NCBI RefSeq assembly: GCF_010727125.1
Contig: NZ_AP022564.1
Coordinates: 3,348,001 to 3,412,000 of the forward strand
Length of the DNA: 64,000 nt
Direction of reading: 5' to 3'
From: Mycolicibacter terrae
GTDB lineage: Bacteria; Actinomycetota; Actinomycetes; Mycobacteriales; Mycobacteriaceae
A model generated the notes under the pieces. That model saw nothing but the letters and a program-made list of their open reading frames with translations. It was not told the origin of the DNA and searched no databases. Positions 63,701-64,000 of this stretch are shown here, piece by piece; the first letter of the stretch is position 1, and the number at the start of each line of letters is the position of its first letter. The translations under genes were made by a program, and so were the position numbers.

Positions 63701-63796
63701 AACGGTCAAACCGGCGGAGATGGCGCCGATGGCACTAGCGGAGGTGACGACGGTACCCCCGGCACCCCGGGCGAACCCGGCACCAACAACGGTTAA
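60791..63796 (+). CDS. Secreted PGRS-type glycine-rich protein without PE domain
   Basis: A 1001-residue exported protein. Residues 1-48 are a long basic signal peptide (RRRR then ATASAFLAFGLTPLALAPTASA). Residues about 118-185 are the module shared with the glycosidase at 17579 (NDFYLPLH, INPVINQLF, CDGADGT, DPDGQGGGLFFGD), here with an inserted FCGLIC Cys pair. From about 195 to the end there are more than 100 GG(N/A/D/T)GG units in the PGRS style, including a 12-Gly run near residue 755. PE_PGRS proteins are normally exported through ESX-5 by a PE domain; here a Sec signal takes that place. No C-terminal domain follows. Probably cell-surface or outer-membrane-associated. Confidence 0.9.
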   Translation: MAQHPSTRQGKSRQTQARRRRAAGLGATASAFLAFGLTPLALAPTASADFFGLDWLDDLFEPGAAASAVGPTGDSGWDALMNALGFGSTGSSGVDTAALALPGVAAAGDPNPIATAFQNDFYLPLHAALEAYINSPLGEAINPVINQLFAPLILPGFCGLICDGADGTMADPDGQGGGLFFGDAGDGYDASNDPGMAGGNGGVAGGIGNGGDGGAGGLGADGGNGGAGGEWMGNGGRGGDGGAGGLVNGTVVDGGNGGSGGSAGHVQDFFGIGALGNGGNGGNGGAGYTGANGSAGNAGTGPASDGGNGGNGQTGGNAGNGGNGGAGSLWLGNGGNGGNGGVGGNGGNGGVGGAGTDTLSADALGGSGGAGGTGADGGNGGNAGKGGTGAALFGSDGRTGSNGDGGAGGIGADGGRAGAGASGTDGANGTTPGEDGADGTDGTGGGFGGNGGGGGNGGAGGTTAGVAAGNHGAGGAGGDGGAGGNAGNGGNGGNGADGGTNDAAGNGGNGGDSGFSGYGGLAGAGGVGPDDTSAANGADGAEGTPGDGGAGGNGGKGVTLADGTGQAGGNGGDGGAGDYYGNGGAGGKGGDGAAGASDMSGSGNGGDGGQGGNGGYGGYGGFSGGAGGDAGAGGAGGNATGAGAGAGTAAQGGFGGGGGSHYLNTDGSHDGIGGNGGRGGTGGNGSDGATPTAGGWGGLGGFGSTGGVGGVGGVGGNGGTDGSAGSVGGVGGNGGTGGTTTDAAAGGGGGGGGGGGGGGAAQDGGVGGAGGVGGDSGSGSTGGNPPPGSAFGGSGGGGGYGGQGGTGIGTGGVGGAGGAGGAGGNGSAGSGGGSGGQGGYGGDNYYTTGSDGGAGGAGGDGTDGGYGGIGGFGGSGGGSNDGDGAGGDGGAGGAGGLGTTGGEGGYGGDGGTGATGGQGAVGGDGAAGGAGGVGMTGGTGGNGGIGGGGGFVGDGGNAAGGVGGAGGTGSNGQTGGDGADGTSGGDDGTPGTPGEPGTNNG
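61381..63780 (+). repeat. PGRS-type GC-rich coding repeat
   Basis: About 2.4 kb of degenerate GGC GGC AAC/GCC/GAC/ACC units encoding Gly-Gly-X. The repeat is within the 1001-residue secreted protein. It is a likely site of slippage and assembly error. Confidence 0.9.
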
Positions 63797-63834
63797 GGCC
63801 GCCCGCCGAGGGGCAGACCAATCCAAGCGAGTTC

Positions 63835-64000
63835 TCAGTCGACGACCACGACGATTTTCCCGGCGGCTTCCCCGTTTTCCATGACCCGGTGCGCCTCGCG
63901 GATCTGGTCGAAGGAGAAGACATGTGTGGGTCTGGCCTCCAGGTGACCGTCGCGCACCTTGTCGGCGATGCCCTGCAGCGGGACGTCCGACAGCGCAAAG
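63835..64000 (-). CDS. MDR-superfamily (quinone-type) oxidoreductase, C-terminal end
   Basis: Only the last 55 residues are visible: LQGIADKVRDGHLEARPTHV, FSFDQIREAHRVMENGEAAG and KIVVVVD then stop. This is the characteristic C-terminus of zinc-independent medium-chain dehydrogenases/quinone oxidoreductases. The rest lies beyond the window. It is convergent with the PGRS gene. Confidence 0.85.
   Translation of the reverse strand, partial: FALSDVPLQGIADKVRDGHLEARPTHVFSFDQIREAHRVMENGEAAGKIVVVVD

Noticed and set aside
61381..63780. CRISPR-like or tandem non-coding repeat
   Set aside because: The repeats are degenerate 9-15 bp coding units without uniform spacers; they encode a PGRS domain.
1..64000. 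tRNA, rRNA, CRISPR array or prophage
   Set aside because: No tRNA or rRNA sequence, no regular repeat-spacer array and no run of phage structural genes was recognised; the holin-IV-like protein is a common chromosomal membrane protein.

Overview
This is a 64-kb piece of a high-GC actinobacterial chromosome, almost certainly a Mycobacterium in the broad sense. The evidence is a PPE protein of the PPE2 type, an MmpS/MmpL pair, PGRS-type Gly/Asn repeats, LigD next to Ku, DesA-type desaturase, a 13E12-family DUF222/HNH gene, and gene order that (from memory) follows the M. tuberculosis Rv0924c-Rv0951 block: mntH, Rv0926c, Rv0927c, ku/ligD, an Rv0940c-like oxidoreductase, fpg2, an Rv0945-like SDR, pgi, the chorismate mutase, uvrD1, an M23 peptidase and sucC. 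The species cannot be fixed from this window; two PGRS proteins carrying signal peptides instead of PE domains suggest a non-tuberculous lineage.

Left part (1-33 kb): central metabolism and genome maintenance (sucC, UvrD1, AroQ-delta chorismate mutase, Pgi, Fpg2, LigD/Ku), interrupted by accessory material. The accessory pieces are a cysT-cysW sulfate permease pair behind a leaderless polycysteine leader ORF, a very large LAL regulator divergent from an AurF-type diiron oxygenase with a DUF4873 protein, a signal-peptide-PGRS-endoglycoceramidase fusion, and a TetR-MmpS-MmpL cassette. A 13E12-family gene with a LexA box over its start codon sits between the tetR and SDR genes, flanked by imperfect 29-bp direct repeats.

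Middle part (33-48 kb): DesA-like desaturase behind a strong palindromic operator, a MocR regulator divergent from a methyltransferase-SnoaL pair, an acyl-CoA dehydrogenase, a crcB-DUF190-crcB fluoride operon, a very large CtpI-like P-type ATPase divergent from a predicted Ni/Co-type ArsR sensor, and a PPE2-like gene. The PPE gene is translationally coupled to a truncated zinc-free ribosomal protein S18 (rpsR2), preceded by an L33 (rpmG) remnant and two Zur-type boxes. This looks like the relic of a Zur-controlled alternative ribosomal-protein operon whose promoter may now drive the PPE gene.

Right part (48-64 kb): a double-TetR regulator divergent from a tight echA(PaaG-like)-fadD-fadE-fadE operon, which looks like a complete acyl-CoA activation and oxidation module of unknown substrate. 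It is followed by an SRPBCC-epimerase fusion, a SOUL protein, a ChoD-like GMC oxidoreductase, an NmrA-like reductase, a SnoaL protein, a 1001-residue secreted PGRS protein and the end of an MDR oxidoreductase. The most notable observations are the cysteine attenuator candidate, the Zur/ribosomal relic upstream of the PPE gene, the shared N-terminal module of the two secreted PGRS proteins, and a shared TACGG-NN-CCGTA operator type.
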